Positions 45,329 to 54,120 of a stretch of DNA of 64,000 nt are shown in pieces. Every line of letters begins with the position of its first letter. Within the stretch, counting starts at the first letter, position 1. Under the pieces are notes generated by a model that did not search any database, had not been told where the DNA came from, and worked only from the letters and a program-made list of their open reading frames with translations. The stretch comes from Nesterenkonia xinjiangensis (GTDB lineage Bacteria > Actinomycetota > Actinomycetes > Actinomycetales > Micrococcaceae). The DNA lies in the NCBI RefSeq assembly GCF_013410745.1, contig NZ_JACCFY010000001.1, forward strand, positions 558,001 through 622,000. Direction: 5' to 3'. Position numbers and translations under genes: made by a program.

Positions 45329-46795
45329 GTGACCAGCCCCACCCCGCATGACGACGACGGCGCCGCCGACTCCCCCGCGCCCCCGGCCCGCCGGGTGATG
45401 ATCGCGCTGCTGACCCCGCTGTTCGCCGCGCTGATGAGCATCAGCATCGTCAATGTGGCGCTGCCGGCCATCGAGACCGGACTGGGCGCCGGCTCCTCCG
45501 ATCTGCAGTGGGTGCTCTCCGGCTATGCGCTGGCCTTCGGCGTCGCCCTGGTGCCGGCGGGCCGCGCCGGCGACCTGTGGGGACGGCGGCGGTTCTTCCT
45601 CGTCGGAGTCGCGTTCTTCGGAGCCGCCTCGCTGCTCTGCGCCCTGGCCCCCACCCCGCTGGTGCTGAACCTCGCCCGCGTGCTGATGGGCATCGGCGCA
45701 GGCCTGCTGACCCCGCAGATCATCGGCATGATCCAGAGACTGTTCAGCGGGGCCGCTCGCGGGCGCGCCTACGGGCTGATGAGCACGGTCATCGGTGTGG
45801 CGGTCGCGGCGGGCCCCGCGATCGGCGGGCTGATCATCGACGTCGCCGGCGAGGACGTCGGCTGGCGGCTGACCTTCCTGATCAACGTGCCGCTGACGCT
45901 GCTGGCCTTCGTGCTGGCCGCGCTGTGGCTTCCCCGGCCCACCGAGGACGTCGGCCCGGCCGCCGCGCGCCGCGGGCTGGGCGCCCTGGACCCGTTGGGG
46001 GTGGTGCTGCTCTCCGGGGCGGTGGTGCTGATCATGCTGCCGTTCATCCAGTTCCGCTCAGCGGCCGGGGCCGCGATCGGCCTCGCCGGAGCGGCCCTGA
46101 TGGGACTCTGGGTGCTGTGGGAGAGACGCCTCGGCCGCCGCTCGGCGGAGGCGCCCATGGTGGATCTCTCCCTGTTCACATGGCCGAGCTACACGCTGAA
46201 CACCCTGGTGCTCTCCTTGTACTTCCTGGGGATGCCGGCGGTGTGGGCGATCGTGGCCGTCTATGTGCAGCAGGGGCTGGGCCACGGGGCGCTGATGGCC
46301 GGCCTGGTCACGCTGCCCTCGGCGGTGATGGTCATGCTGCTCTCCGCCCAGGTGGGGCGGCGGGTGGAGAGCAGCGGACCGGCGATGCTGCTGCTGGGCA
46401 CGATCCTCTCAGTGGTCTCGATGCTCGGACTGGCCGGCGCCACGGCGCTGATCGGCACCGGGACGGGCGGGCTGTGGCTGATCGGGGTCGCGCTGGCGCT
46501 CAACGGGATCTCCCAGGCGCTGATCATCCCCAGCGCGCAGACGCTGTCCATGCAGGACGTCCCTCACCGGATGGCCGGTGCGGCCGGCGGCGTCGCGCAG
46601 ACCTCCCAACGGCTTTTCACCGCCGTGGGCATCGCCGGGGTGACCGGCGCGTACTTCACCATCGCGGCCCTGGCCGACCATCACACCGCGATGCTGGTGG
46701 GCTCGCTGACCATCGCCGCGTGCATGCTGACCTCGGTGGTGGGCGCCGTGTTCGCCGCCCGTCGTGCCCGACGGGCGGCGATGACGTCATCATGA
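45329..46795 (+). CDS. DHA2-type MFS drug exporter (EmrB/QacA subfamily)
   Basis: The protein has 488 residues from a GTG start with only a weak ribosome site. Fourteen membrane helices. The motif A loop GRAGDLWGRRRFFL (near residue 78), motif C region (GPAIGGLIID, near 165), and SIVNVALPAIETGL at helix 1 are typical of DHA2 exporters, proton-driven multidrug or metabolite efflux pumps. It has no adjacent regulator gene; a small unknown gene is divergent and the NIPSNAP-like gene converges. It ends at a pair of TGACGTCA palindromes. Confidence 0.9.
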   Translation: MTSPTPHDDDGAADSPAPPARRVMIALLTPLFAALMSISIVNVALPAIETGLGAGSSDLQWVLSGYALAFGVALVPAGRAGDLWGRRRFFLVGVAFFGAASLLCALAPTPLVLNLARVLMGIGAGLLTPQIIGMIQRLFSGAARGRAYGLMSTVIGVAVAAGPAIGGLIIDVAGEDVGWRLTFLINVPLTLLAFVLAALWLPRPTEDVGPAAARRGLGALDPLGVVLLSGAVVLIMLPFIQFRSAAGAAIGLAGAALMGLWVLWERRLGRRSAEAPMVDLSLFTWPSYTLNTLVLSLYFLGMPAVWAIVAVYVQQGLGHGALMAGLVTLPSAVMVMLLSAQVGRRVESSGPAMLLLGTILSVVSMLGLAGATALIGTGTGGLWLIGVALALNGISQALIIPSAQTLSMQDVPHRMAGAAGGVAQTSQRLFTAVGIAGVTGAYFTIAALADHHTAMLVGSLTIAACMLTSVVGAVFAARRARRAAMTSS

Positions 46796-46801
46796 CGTCA
46801 T
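46781..46801. repeat. Two adjacent ATGACGTCAT palindromes
   Basis: ATGACGTCAT at 46781-46790 and again at 46792-46801, one base apart, cover the end of the MFS gene (its TGA is inside the second copy) and the 11-bp gap before the convergent gene. Each is a 10-bp perfect palindrome. Confidence 0.9.
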
Positions 46802-46806
46802 GAGGC

Positions 46807-47148
46807 TCAGCGCAGCCGGGTGACCTGCTGCAGATCCTTGTCCAGCACGTACTTCGGCCGGCCGGAGAAGATCCGAGCCCGCTCCTCGGACTCCTCCCAC
46901 GCTTGCTCGGCCTTCGCGAACTCCTCAGACGTGCCGAAGCGGCTGACGAACCAGGTCAACTGCCTGCTGTCCGCGGAGAGCCACACGGATTCGACCGTGA
47001 ATCCGCGCTCCTCACGGGCAGGGAAGACCTCGTCGCGCAGGAAGGCGACGAACTCCTGGGCCAGCTCGGGGTCCACGGCGTAGCGACGCATCCACGTCGT
47101 GCGCTGGGTCTCTTCAGCACCGACGGGGGTCTCGGGTAGCTCGGTCAT
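46807..47148 (-). CDS. NIPSNAP-like/dimeric alpha-beta barrel protein
   Basis: The protein has 113 residues with AAGGAGAGAG before the ATG. RRYAVDPELAQEFVAFLRDEVFPAREERGFTVES, then LTWFVSRFGTSEEFAKAEQAWEESEERA, is the pattern of small ferredoxin-fold proteins of the NIPSNAP/ABM group, which form dimers. Function unknown. It lies 48 bp downstream of the amidase, so it may be the last gene of the polyamine operon. It is convergent with the MFS gene. Confidence 0.65.
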   Translation of the reverse strand: MTELPETPVGAEETQRTTWMRRYAVDPELAQEFVAFLRDEVFPAREERGFTVESVWLSADSRQLTWFVSRFGTSEEFAKAEQAWEESEERARIFSGRPKYVLDKDLQQVTRLR

Positions 47149-47196
47149 CTCTCTCCTTCGTGACAGGGGCTGAGGAACTGCGCCTCACCACCCATC

Positions 47197-48942
47197 CTAC
47201 GAAGCAGACAGCCGCGGCGTCCTGGGCGGCTCCGTGCGACGCCGACCGGTGGCCTCGAAGGCAGCGGCGATCTGCAGCAGCCTCACATCGTCGTACGCCC
47301 GTCCGGCGAAGGTCAGCCCGACCGGCATCCCGGTGTCCTCCATGGTGCCCATCGGCACCGTCACCGTGGGAATGCCCAGGTGCCGCCAGACGAGGTTCCC
47401 GTTCGCCACCCAGACGCCGTTGCGCCAGGCCAGCTCCGCCGACTCCGGATCGACGTCGGCGTCGGCGGGACCCACGTCGGCCACCGCAGGGAAGGCGATG
47501 ACGTCGAGCCCGAGCCGGTCCATCCACTGCTCGAAGTCGACCTCCCGGGTGCGGACCAGCCCGTGCAGTCCTTCGGCGAGATGCGGGATGTCTTCCAGCC
47601 GCAGATCCGGGTTGTCCCGCATGAACTGCGGCGAGGCGGCGATGTCGTCGTCGAAACCGTGGTACCGGTCGGGCAGGGCGCCCTCGGGATGCGGGAAGAT
47701 CTGGTCCCCATCGACGGCGGCCAGCCTGTCCAGCGCGGGATCACCGTTAGCCTGCAGGAAGTCGTCCCAGCCCCAGGCGGAGAGGTCGAAGATCTCGCGA
47801 TCCAGATAGTCCTCCCCCACCAGCCCGCGGGTGCGGATGGTCGGAGCCCCGGGCCGGTCACCCTCATAGTTGGTGACCACCGGTAGATCGGTGATGCTCA
47901 CCTGGCTGCCGTGACGCTCCAGGTCCTGGCGTGCCTGCTCCCACAGCCGCAGCACACTGGGCCGCGGCGAGATGGGTCGACCGGTGGAACCCCCGATGCC
48001 GGTCACCCCGTTCGGGCCCGGCTCGGCGGTCCCCGCGGAGCCGTCCAGGCCCAGGTACAGGGCCGGGGCGCCGATCCGCACGCCGTCGAGGACCTCGGCG
48101 GCGGCCGCGGCGTCGGCGGGTCCCAGCGCGGGGAAGCTCTCCGGCCGGAGCTGGGAGGCCTTCGGGATCTCCACCCAGGGCTGCACCCGCCAGAAGTCGC
48201 CGCGGGTCTGGACGTCGTCGACCACGACGGCGTCGAGGACCTCGAGCATGTCTTCCATGCTGCGGGTGTGCGGCACCACCACGTCCATGGTGGGCACCAG
48301 CGGCCAGTTTCCGCGGATGGAGATCATCCCCCAGGAGGGGGTGTAGGCGCACAGGGCGTTGCTCGAGGCCGGGGCCCGGCCCGAGGACCAGGTCTCCTCC
48401 GCCAGGCCGAACGCGCCGAAGCTCGCCGCCGTCGCCGTGCCGGAGCCGTTGGAGGAGCCGGAGCCGAAGGCCGAGGTGAGATAGTCACCGTTGTACGGGC
48501 TCTCGGCCCGTCCCCGCAGACCGCGCTGCATGCCGCCGTTGGCCATCGGGGGCATCGTGGTCAGCCCGATCAGCACCGCTCCGGCCGCACGCAGCCGCTC
48601 CACGGTGAAGGAGTCCTTCTGGGCCACCAGTTCTGCAAAGGCCGGAGAGCCCGCCGCCACCGTCAGTCCCGCGGCCTGGTAGCTCTCCTTGGCGGTGTAC
48701 GGGATGCCCTCCAGCGGCCCCCGGGACTCGCCTCGGGCACGCCGCGCGTCAGACTCCCGGGCTTCGGCGAGCGCCTGCTCGTTGCGCACGGGCACGGCGT
48801 TGAGCCGCGGCCCCTGCTGGTCATAGGCTTCGATCCTCGCCAACGAGGCCTGCACGAGCTCCTCGCTGGTGGTCTCACCCCGCTCGAGAGCGGCCCGCAT
48901 CTGCGGGATCGTCGCCTCCACGACGTCGAATCCTGCCATCAT
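47197..48942 (-). CDS. Amidase-signature family hydrolase in the agmatine/putrescine operon
   Basis: The protein has 581 residues. Amidase-signature fold: catalytic Lys in YTAKESY (near residue 84), the cis-Ser loop GSGSSNGSGTATAAS (near 160), and the nucleophile Ser in AEETWSSGRAPASSN. The usual GGSSGGS and GGS are altered but the serines remain. It overlaps the agmatine deiminase stop by 4 nt (ATGA), so translation is coupled. Agmatine deiminase product N-carbamoylputrescine needs an amidohydrolase, normally the nitrilase AguB, which is absent here; this amidase may do that step. That function is inference from coupling; another amide is possible. Confidence 0.85.
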   Translation of the reverse strand: MMAGFDVVEATIPQMRAALERGETTSEELVQASLARIEAYDQQGPRLNAVPVRNEQALAEARESDARRARGESRGPLEGIPYTAKESYQAAGLTVAAGSPAFAELVAQKDSFTVERLRAAGAVLIGLTTMPPMANGGMQRGLRGRAESPYNGDYLTSAFGSGSSNGSGTATAASFGAFGLAEETWSSGRAPASSNALCAYTPSWGMISIRGNWPLVPTMDVVVPHTRSMEDMLEVLDAVVVDDVQTRGDFWRVQPWVEIPKASQLRPESFPALGPADAAAAAEVLDGVRIGAPALYLGLDGSAGTAEPGPNGVTGIGGSTGRPISPRPSVLRLWEQARQDLERHGSQVSITDLPVVTNYEGDRPGAPTIRTRGLVGEDYLDREIFDLSAWGWDDFLQANGDPALDRLAAVDGDQIFPHPEGALPDRYHGFDDDIAASPQFMRDNPDLRLEDIPHLAEGLHGLVRTREVDFEQWMDRLGLDVIAFPAVADVGPADADVDPESAELAWRNGVWVANGNLVWRHLGIPTVTVPMGTMEDTGMPVGLTFAGRAYDDVRLLQIAAAFEATGRRRTEPPRTPRLSAS

Positions 48943-50021
48943 CGCTGATCCTCTTCCGTCATCCGTGCGGCCTGCCCGGCCTCGTCACCTCGGGGACGGG
49001 GCTGCTGCTGAGTGATGCAGTGGATCCCTCCGCCGAAGCAGAGGATGTCCCGGGCGTCGACCAGCTCGATGCGGCAGTCGGGGTAGGCCTGGGCGAGGAT
49101 GGCGGCGGCCTGCTCGTCGTGGGCGTCGTCGTAGGCGCAGAGCACCACGAGCCCCTGGGCCACATAGTGGTTGATGTAGGTCCAGTCGACGAACTCGCCG
49201 TCCTCGTCGCGGACGGTGCGCGGGGCCGGCACGTCGATGATCTCGAAGGGCCGTCCCTCCGCGTCGACGGCCTCCTCCAGCACCTGCCGCATCTGCCGGG
49301 TGACCTCGTGGTCCGGGTGGGAGGGGTCGTCCTGCCGGTGCAGCAGCACGCTGCCCGAGGGGGTGAAGCAGGCGAACATGTCCACGTGTCCGCGGGTGCC
49401 GAACTCCTCATAGTCGCGGGTCAGTCCGCGGGGGAACCACACCGCATGCCGGGTGCCCAACCGAGCGTGGAGCTCGGCCTCGATTGCGGCACGGTCCAGG
49501 CCCGGGTTCCGGCCCGGATCGGTCTGGACCGTCTCGGTGAGCAGCACGTTCCCGCGGCCGTCGACGTGGAATGCCCCGCCCTCGTTGACCAGCGGGCTGC
49601 CGATGCGTTCGACGCCGGCGAGCCCGGCCATCTCGACGCCGACCTTCGCGTCGCGCTCGTGCGGCGCCCACGGCTGGTCTCCCCACCCGTTGAAGACCCA
49701 GTCGACCCCGGCGACGTTTCCCTCGGCGGTCTGGACGAACGTCAGTCCGATGTCTCGCATCCAGGCGTCGTCGAGACCGATGGTGACGATCTCGGCGACC
49801 TCGCCCAGGGCCTCCCGGGCGGCCTCGTGGTCAGCGGGGTCGGCCACCACGGTGACCGGCTCCACGGCGGCGATGGTCCGCGCGACCCGTGACCAGGCTG
49901 CCCGGGCACGCGCCAGAGACAGGGATCCGGCGGGGCCGAAGGTCTCGTTCTCCGGCGGGAAGGCCATCCAGGTGCGCTCATGCGGCGCCCACTCGGGGGG
50001 CATGAAGGTGCGGGTGTCCAT
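48939..50021 (-). CDS. aguA: Agmatine deiminase
   Basis: The protein has 360 residues with AAGGAG before the ATG. Peptidylarginine-deiminase-like fold of the guanidino-modifying enzymes: nucleophile Cys in GGGIHCITQQQP (near residue 338), VNEGGAFHVDGRGNVLLTE, EFGTRGHVDMFACF with the catalytic His-Asp pair, and WMRDIGLTFV, where the more common MRDxGPT is altered. It converts agmatine to N-carbamoylputrescine and ammonia. It lies between the APC permease (69 bp upstream) and the coupled amidase, and the operon's first gene is an amine oxidase for putrescine, so the pathway is coherent. Confidence 0.93.
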   Translation of the reverse strand: MDTRTFMPPEWAPHERTWMAFPPENETFGPAGSLSLARARAAWSRVARTIAAVEPVTVVADPADHEAAREALGEVAEIVTIGLDDAWMRDIGLTFVQTAEGNVAGVDWVFNGWGDQPWAPHERDAKVGVEMAGLAGVERIGSPLVNEGGAFHVDGRGNVLLTETVQTDPGRNPGLDRAAIEAELHARLGTRHAVWFPRGLTRDYEEFGTRGHVDMFACFTPSGSVLLHRQDDPSHPDHEVTRQMRQVLEEAVDAEGRPFEIIDVPAPRTVRDEDGEFVDWTYINHYVAQGLVVLCAYDDAHDEQAAAILAQAYPDCRIELVDARDILCFGGGIHCITQQQPRPRGDEAGQAARMTEEDQR

Positions 50022-50090
50022 GTCTCTCCTTGGGGTCTCTCCTCAGCCGGCCGTGCGTCGACGAGACGTCGTCACCCAGCCAGGCGGCTG

Positions 50091-51629
50091 TCAGTCGGTG
50101 GGGTGCTCGGTGGTCTCGAATCGGCGGCGGAAGAACTCTGGGCTGCGTCGGTGCTGCACGAGCATCGCGGCGACGCCGAGGACGAAGATCAGCACCCCGA
50201 GGATGAAGACCAGCCCCACTCCGCCGATCTGCGAACCGGAGCCGTAGGCCGGGTCCATCGAGTCCCAGGCGGTCTGGAAGAAGAAGATCAGCAGCAGGAT
50301 CCCGCCCAGCAGCGGGGCCAGCAGCTTGTTGATGAAGGAGCCCAGCGAATCGGTGGCCTGGGCTCGGAAGTACCAGACGCAGGCCAGGGCGGTGACTCCG
50401 TAGTAGAAGCAGACCATCATGCCCAGGGTGGTGATGGTGTCCCAGAGGACGTTCTCCGAGACCACGCGCATCACCGCGTAGAACACCGAGGCGATGATCA
50501 CCGAGACGATCGTCGCGTAGGCCGGGGTCTGGTGCTTGGGGCTGATCCGGGCGTACTTCGGGCTCAGCGCTCCGTAGTGGCCCATGGCGAGCATGGTCCG
50601 CGCCGGGGAGATCATCGTGGACTGCAGCGAGGAGGCGGAGGAGGAGAGCACCGCCAGGGAGATCAGGATCGCCAGAGGGCCCATGACCGGGCCGGCCAGG
50701 GCCGCGAAGACGTTCTCCTGGATGTCCGGGTTGCCCAGGCCGAGCTCCGTGGCGGAGACTCCGGCGAAGGACAGCGTCGCCAGGGTCACCAGCGTGTAGA
50801 GCCCGACGACGACCAGGATGGTCAGCAGGGCGGCCTTGCCCGGTGTGGTGGTCATCCCGCGGGACTCCTCGTTCATGGTCAGCACCACGTCCCAGCCCCA
50901 GTAGATGAACACTGAGAGCGCGATCCCTGCGGCGAAGGCGGAGAAGGACTCCACGCCGAAGGGGTTGAACCAGTCCCAGGAGAACTGGGTGGCGTCGAAG
51001 GCTGTGCCGGTGGCCACGTGCCGGAAGGCGGCGACCGAGAACCAGACGAGCACGATCACCTGGAAGGAGACCAGCACGTACTGGAAGGCCTTCGTGGCCT
51101 CCAGCCCTCGATAGGAGATGTAGGCGGCCACCGCCATGAATGCCAGGCAGGTGATGATGTTGATCGGCACGTTGCGGGTCAGGTCGGCGATCCAGTCCAT
51201 GCCGGTGAGCTGACTGATCGCCAGATAGAAGAAGTCCACCGCGATCCCGGCCAGATTGGAGAGCACCAGGATGGTGGAGGCCAGCAGGCACCAGCTGCCC
51301 ATCCAGCCGATCCAGGGCCCGAACGCCCGCGAGGCCCAGGTGAACGTGGTCCCCGAGTCCGGCATGGCCCGGTTCAGCTGCCGGTAGCCCAGCGCGACCA
51401 GCAGCATCGGGATGAACCCGACGATGAGCACGGCAGGCAGGTGCTCGCCGACCGCGGAGGCGGTGGGTCCCACCGCGCCGGAGAGCGTGTAGGCCGGGGC
51501 GATGGTGGAGACCCCGATGACGACGCCGCCCAGCACGCCGATCGCACCGGCGCTGAGCCCTTTCCTGTGGTCACCGCCCTGCGAGGCGTCGAGCCCGTCG
51601 GCGGGGGCGCTGCGTGAAGTCTGAGTCAT
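50091..51629 (-). CDS. APC superfamily amino acid/polyamine permease
   Basis: The protein has 512 residues with GAGGAG before the ATG. Twelve-helix APC fold; the helix-1 unwound segment GVVIGVSTIAPAYTLSGA and the helix-6 region are visible. SYRGLEATKAFQYVLVSFQV and SSSASSLQSTMISPARTMLAMG are family segments. It imports an amino acid, agmatine or putrescine by cation coupling or exchange; its place between a universal stress protein and agmatine deiminase in an amine-oxidase operon argues for agmatine or putrescine. The substrate is not provable from sequence. Confidence 0.88.
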   Translation of the reverse strand: MTQTSRSAPADGLDASQGGDHRKGLSAGAIGVLGGVVIGVSTIAPAYTLSGAVGPTASAVGEHLPAVLIVGFIPMLLVALGYRQLNRAMPDSGTTFTWASRAFGPWIGWMGSWCLLASTILVLSNLAGIAVDFFYLAISQLTGMDWIADLTRNVPINIITCLAFMAVAAYISYRGLEATKAFQYVLVSFQVIVLVWFSVAAFRHVATGTAFDATQFSWDWFNPFGVESFSAFAAGIALSVFIYWGWDVVLTMNEESRGMTTTPGKAALLTILVVVGLYTLVTLATLSFAGVSATELGLGNPDIQENVFAALAGPVMGPLAILISLAVLSSSASSLQSTMISPARTMLAMGHYGALSPKYARISPKHQTPAYATIVSVIIASVFYAVMRVVSENVLWDTITTLGMMVCFYYGVTALACVWYFRAQATDSLGSFINKLLAPLLGGILLLIFFFQTAWDSMDPAYGSGSQIGGVGLVFILGVLIFVLGVAAMLVQHRRSPEFFRRRFETTEHPTD

Positions 51630-51643
51630 GGCTGTCTCCTCGC

Positions 51644-52459
51644 TCAGCGGACGGAGTCCGCGAGGTTCCGGTGTTCGGGGGTGTCGTGGCGCGGCATGAC
51701 GATCAACGGGATCGGCAGCTGCGTGAGGATCCGCGCGGCAGTGTCTCCGAGGAAGAGCCGACGGCGGCCGGCCAGCCTCGAGGAGCCGATCAGCAGCACT
51801 CCCCCGGCCGGCCAGTCGACGGCCGTGGCGTCGCCTGCATGGAAGGTCACCTGGCTGACGGGCACGTGAAGCTGCTCGGCCCAGGAGGCGGCGGCGTCGG
51901 TGACCTGATGGACGGCATGGTCGGCGGAGACCGCGGCGAACACATGGCTGACCGTGTCCTCACCCGTGTGCCCCACCGGGGCGAGGGCGAGCGGCACCGG
52001 GGAGGAGTGCAGCAGAGCGTTCACCGCCGGGTGGGTGGTGAGCCGCCGGGAGCCGACTCCGGAACCGGTGACGAGCAGGTCGGCGTCGAACTCCTCGGCG
52101 GCCGCGATGAGTCCCTCCGCCACCGAGGCCGCGCGGCTGATCCTGCTGCTGAGCTCCACGTCGGCCGGGATCATGTCCTCAGCCTCGGCCAGCCAGCCGC
52201 GCCCCTGCTCGGCAATGATGTCCTCGACGTCGCCCACCGGCGGGTATGCCGGGGTGAAGGAGGCGTCCTGGCGAACCACCAGCTGGATGCGCAGCGCCGC
52301 GTCGGAGGCTTGGGCGAGCTGGACGCCCAGACGCAGGGCGTCGCGGCTGCGGTCGTCGCCGCCGAATCCGACGAGGATCCGGCGCAGGGCCGAGGGCTGG
52401 TCCGAGGAGACGACGGCGGCGTCGCCGGCGGTCTGAACCTCTGGGGTCTTCGAACTCAT
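51644..52459 (-). CDS. Universal stress protein, tandem domain
   Basis: The protein has 271 residues with GAGAGAGGAG before the ATG. Two UspA-like halves: RRILVGFGGDDRSRDALRLG (start of the first) and ADLLVTGSGVGSRRL (ATP-loop-like end of the first, near 130), with a second half ending GVLLIGSSRLAGRRRLFLGDTAARIL. The GX2GX9G(S/T)-type nucleotide loop is only partly kept. It sits 14 bp from genes on either side in the polyamine operon. USP genes are often placed beside APC transporters in actinobacteria; a link to transport control or to the H2O2 produced by the oxidase is speculative. Confidence 0.88.
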   Translation of the reverse strand: MSSKTPEVQTAGDAAVVSSDQPSALRRILVGFGGDDRSRDALRLGVQLAQASDAALRIQLVVRQDASFTPAYPPVGDVEDIIAEQGRGWLAEAEDMIPADVELSSRISRAASVAEGLIAAAEEFDADLLVTGSGVGSRRLTTHPAVNALLHSSPVPLALAPVGHTGEDTVSHVFAAVSADHAVHQVTDAAASWAEQLHVPVSQVTFHAGDATAVDWPAGGVLLIGSSRLAGRRRLFLGDTAARILTQLPIPLIVMPRHDTPEHRNLADSVR

Positions 52460-52473
52460 CGCGTGCTCCTCTC

Positions 52474-53880
52474 TCAGGCCTGGATCGCCGGGGCCGGCAG
52501 CGCGGCGAGCACGTCCTGCGCCGCGCGGCGACCCTGCCGCAGGGCACCGTCGACGTGCTGGTAGCCCTCGGCCGCCAGATCCGAGCAGGCCCAGTGGAGC
52601 GGGCCGACGGCGTCACGCTGGTGGGCGCCGTAGCGGCTCAGGCCGCCGAGGTCGAAGCTGGCCGCGTAGGCCCCGCGGGTCCACTCTTCGGAGCCGAAGT
52701 CGGACTCGTAGTAGACCACCGGCTCCAGGGCCTCATCACCGAGGTAGTGGGCCAGCGACTGCAGGATTCGCCGGCGGCGCTGCTCCTCCGGGAGGGCGAA
52801 CATCTCGTCGGCCTTCTCATCGGAGACGAAGGCGACCAGGGTGCCGCGCGGGTCCTCGTGGTTGGTGTTGTCGTAGACCTCCTGGCAGACCTCCGCGGCG
52901 CCGAAGCCGGTGCCGGAGAGTCCCGCCTCCCGCCAGAACGGACGGTCATAGACCGCATGCACCTTGATGACCAGGCCCATGGACTGGTGCTGGTGCATCT
53001 GGTGCTGCAACCGCGGCAGGGCCGGCTCGAAGCTGATCCGGGAGTAGAGGTTCGGAGGAACGGCGACGATCACCTGGCGGGCGCGGACGGTGACCCGGTC
53101 CGACCAGACGGTGGCGCCGTGCGGCTCGTCCCAGGCGATGGTGCGCACCGGGCTCTCCAGGTGGACGGTCCCTGGCTCGAGCTGATCGGCCATGGCCTGG
53201 GAGACGCCCTGCATGCCCCCGACCACGCGGCGGTCCAGGATGAAATCCTCGTCGACCAGGTTGCTGAAGGACCCCGCCGAGGCGGCCATGAGCACCGCCT
53301 GAAGGGTGGAGAAGGCGTGATCCGGCTTGGTGAGCATGCCTCCGGCCAGGAAGATGGCGATGTTCTCGCGGGCGGCCGCATCCTGGGTCTGTCCGCGCAG
53401 CCATTCGGCGAAGGTGACGGTGTCGAGCTCGCGGGCCTTCGGGTGCGCCCAGGGCTCGTGCGCGCCGATCTCGTCGACGAGCTGGTCGAGGATGCCGATG
53501 ACCCGGGTCATCTCGGCAACGGTGTGCTCACCGGCGGGGAACATGTCCCCGTTGAACTCGTGCCGGGTGCCGTCCGGGGCCAGGTAGACGTTGGCGCCGT
53601 CGCGGTGCCGAGGGAAGGTCTGCAGACCCAGCTCCTCGAGCAGCCCGAGCAGCTCGCTCTGGTCTGGGGAGACCCACTGGCCACCGATCTCGAGGAACGC
53701 GCCGTCGATCTCCTGGGACCAGGTGCGGCCGCCGACGCGGTCACGGGCTTCGAGGACGGCCACACTGCGGCCCTCCTGCTGCAGACGACGGGCCGCGCTG
53801 AGGCCGGCCGGGCCGGCCCCCACCACGACGACGTCACGGTCGAGGACCTCGTTGCTTCCCACCGAACGGATGCCTGTCAC
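52474..53880 (-). CDS. Flavin monoamine oxidase, putrescine-oxidase-like
   Basis: The protein has 468 residues from the GTG at 53880, preceded by AAGGAG; the frame's ATG at 53916 lies inside the operator region and is unlikely. FAD-binding Rossmann motif DVVVVGAGPAGLSAARRL (about 16-33), ARDRVGGRTWS, and the GGQWVSPDQSELLGLLEELG active-site segment are intact, with YHQHVDGAL-type C-terminal FAD contacts (GYQHVDGALRQG). Actinobacterial relatives oxidise putrescine to 4-aminobutanal, NH3 and H2O2. It is the first gene of the operon with USP, APC permease, agmatine deiminase and amidase, and its promoter shares an operator with the aldehyde dehydrogenase gene. Confidence 0.88.
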   Translation of the reverse strand: MTGIRSVGSNEVLDRDVVVVGAGPAGLSAARRLQQEGRSVAVLEARDRVGGRTWSQEIDGAFLEIGGQWVSPDQSELLGLLEELGLQTFPRHRDGANVYLAPDGTRHEFNGDMFPAGEHTVAEMTRVIGILDQLVDEIGAHEPWAHPKARELDTVTFAEWLRGQTQDAAARENIAIFLAGGMLTKPDHAFSTLQAVLMAASAGSFSNLVDEDFILDRRVVGGMQGVSQAMADQLEPGTVHLESPVRTIAWDEPHGATVWSDRVTVRARQVIVAVPPNLYSRISFEPALPRLQHQMHQHQSMGLVIKVHAVYDRPFWREAGLSGTGFGAAEVCQEVYDNTNHEDPRGTLVAFVSDEKADEMFALPEEQRRRRILQSLAHYLGDEALEPVVYYESDFGSEEWTRGAYAASFDLGGLSRYGAHQRDAVGPLHWACSDLAAEGYQHVDGALRQGRRAAQDVLAALPAPAIQA

Positions 53881-53899
53881 TGTGCTCTCCTTCACATCT

Positions 53900-53943
53900 A
53901 AATGAACTACATTCATTAACGGTCATGGAGCTGGGATTGTCAA
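53900..53943 (-). promoter_or_regulatory. Promoter and operator of the amine-oxidase operon
   Basis: On the minus strand TTGACA (53943-53938), a 17-nt spacer and GTTAAT (53920-53915) form the promoter. Overlapping the -10 is AAATGAACTACATTCATTAA (53900-53919), with AATGAA/TTCATT arms. The same AAATGAAC-N5-TCATTAA element occurs over the aldehyde dehydrogenase promoter. A TetR gene starts 200 bp away, reading divergently. Confidence 0.75.
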
Positions 53944-54120
53944 CCCCTGCTGAGGATCACCGGCTCCTCAATTCATCGAGAGGATCCCCCTCAGGCCGGG
54001 CCCTAGACTGGGATCGTCCTGTCGCCCTCGGCGAGGATCGCCGAGGACACGGGCTGATCAGCACCGACTCCGACAGCCGCCCCTCACGCACGCACCCGCC
54101 ATCGACCCGAAGGACCTTCG
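53944..54120. other. Upstream region of the TetR gene
   Basis: The part of the 240-bp gap between the oxidase operon promoter and the TetR start. A TAGACT box at 54004-54009 is a possible -10 for tetR with a weak -35. No ORF or repeat is seen. Confidence 0.35.
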
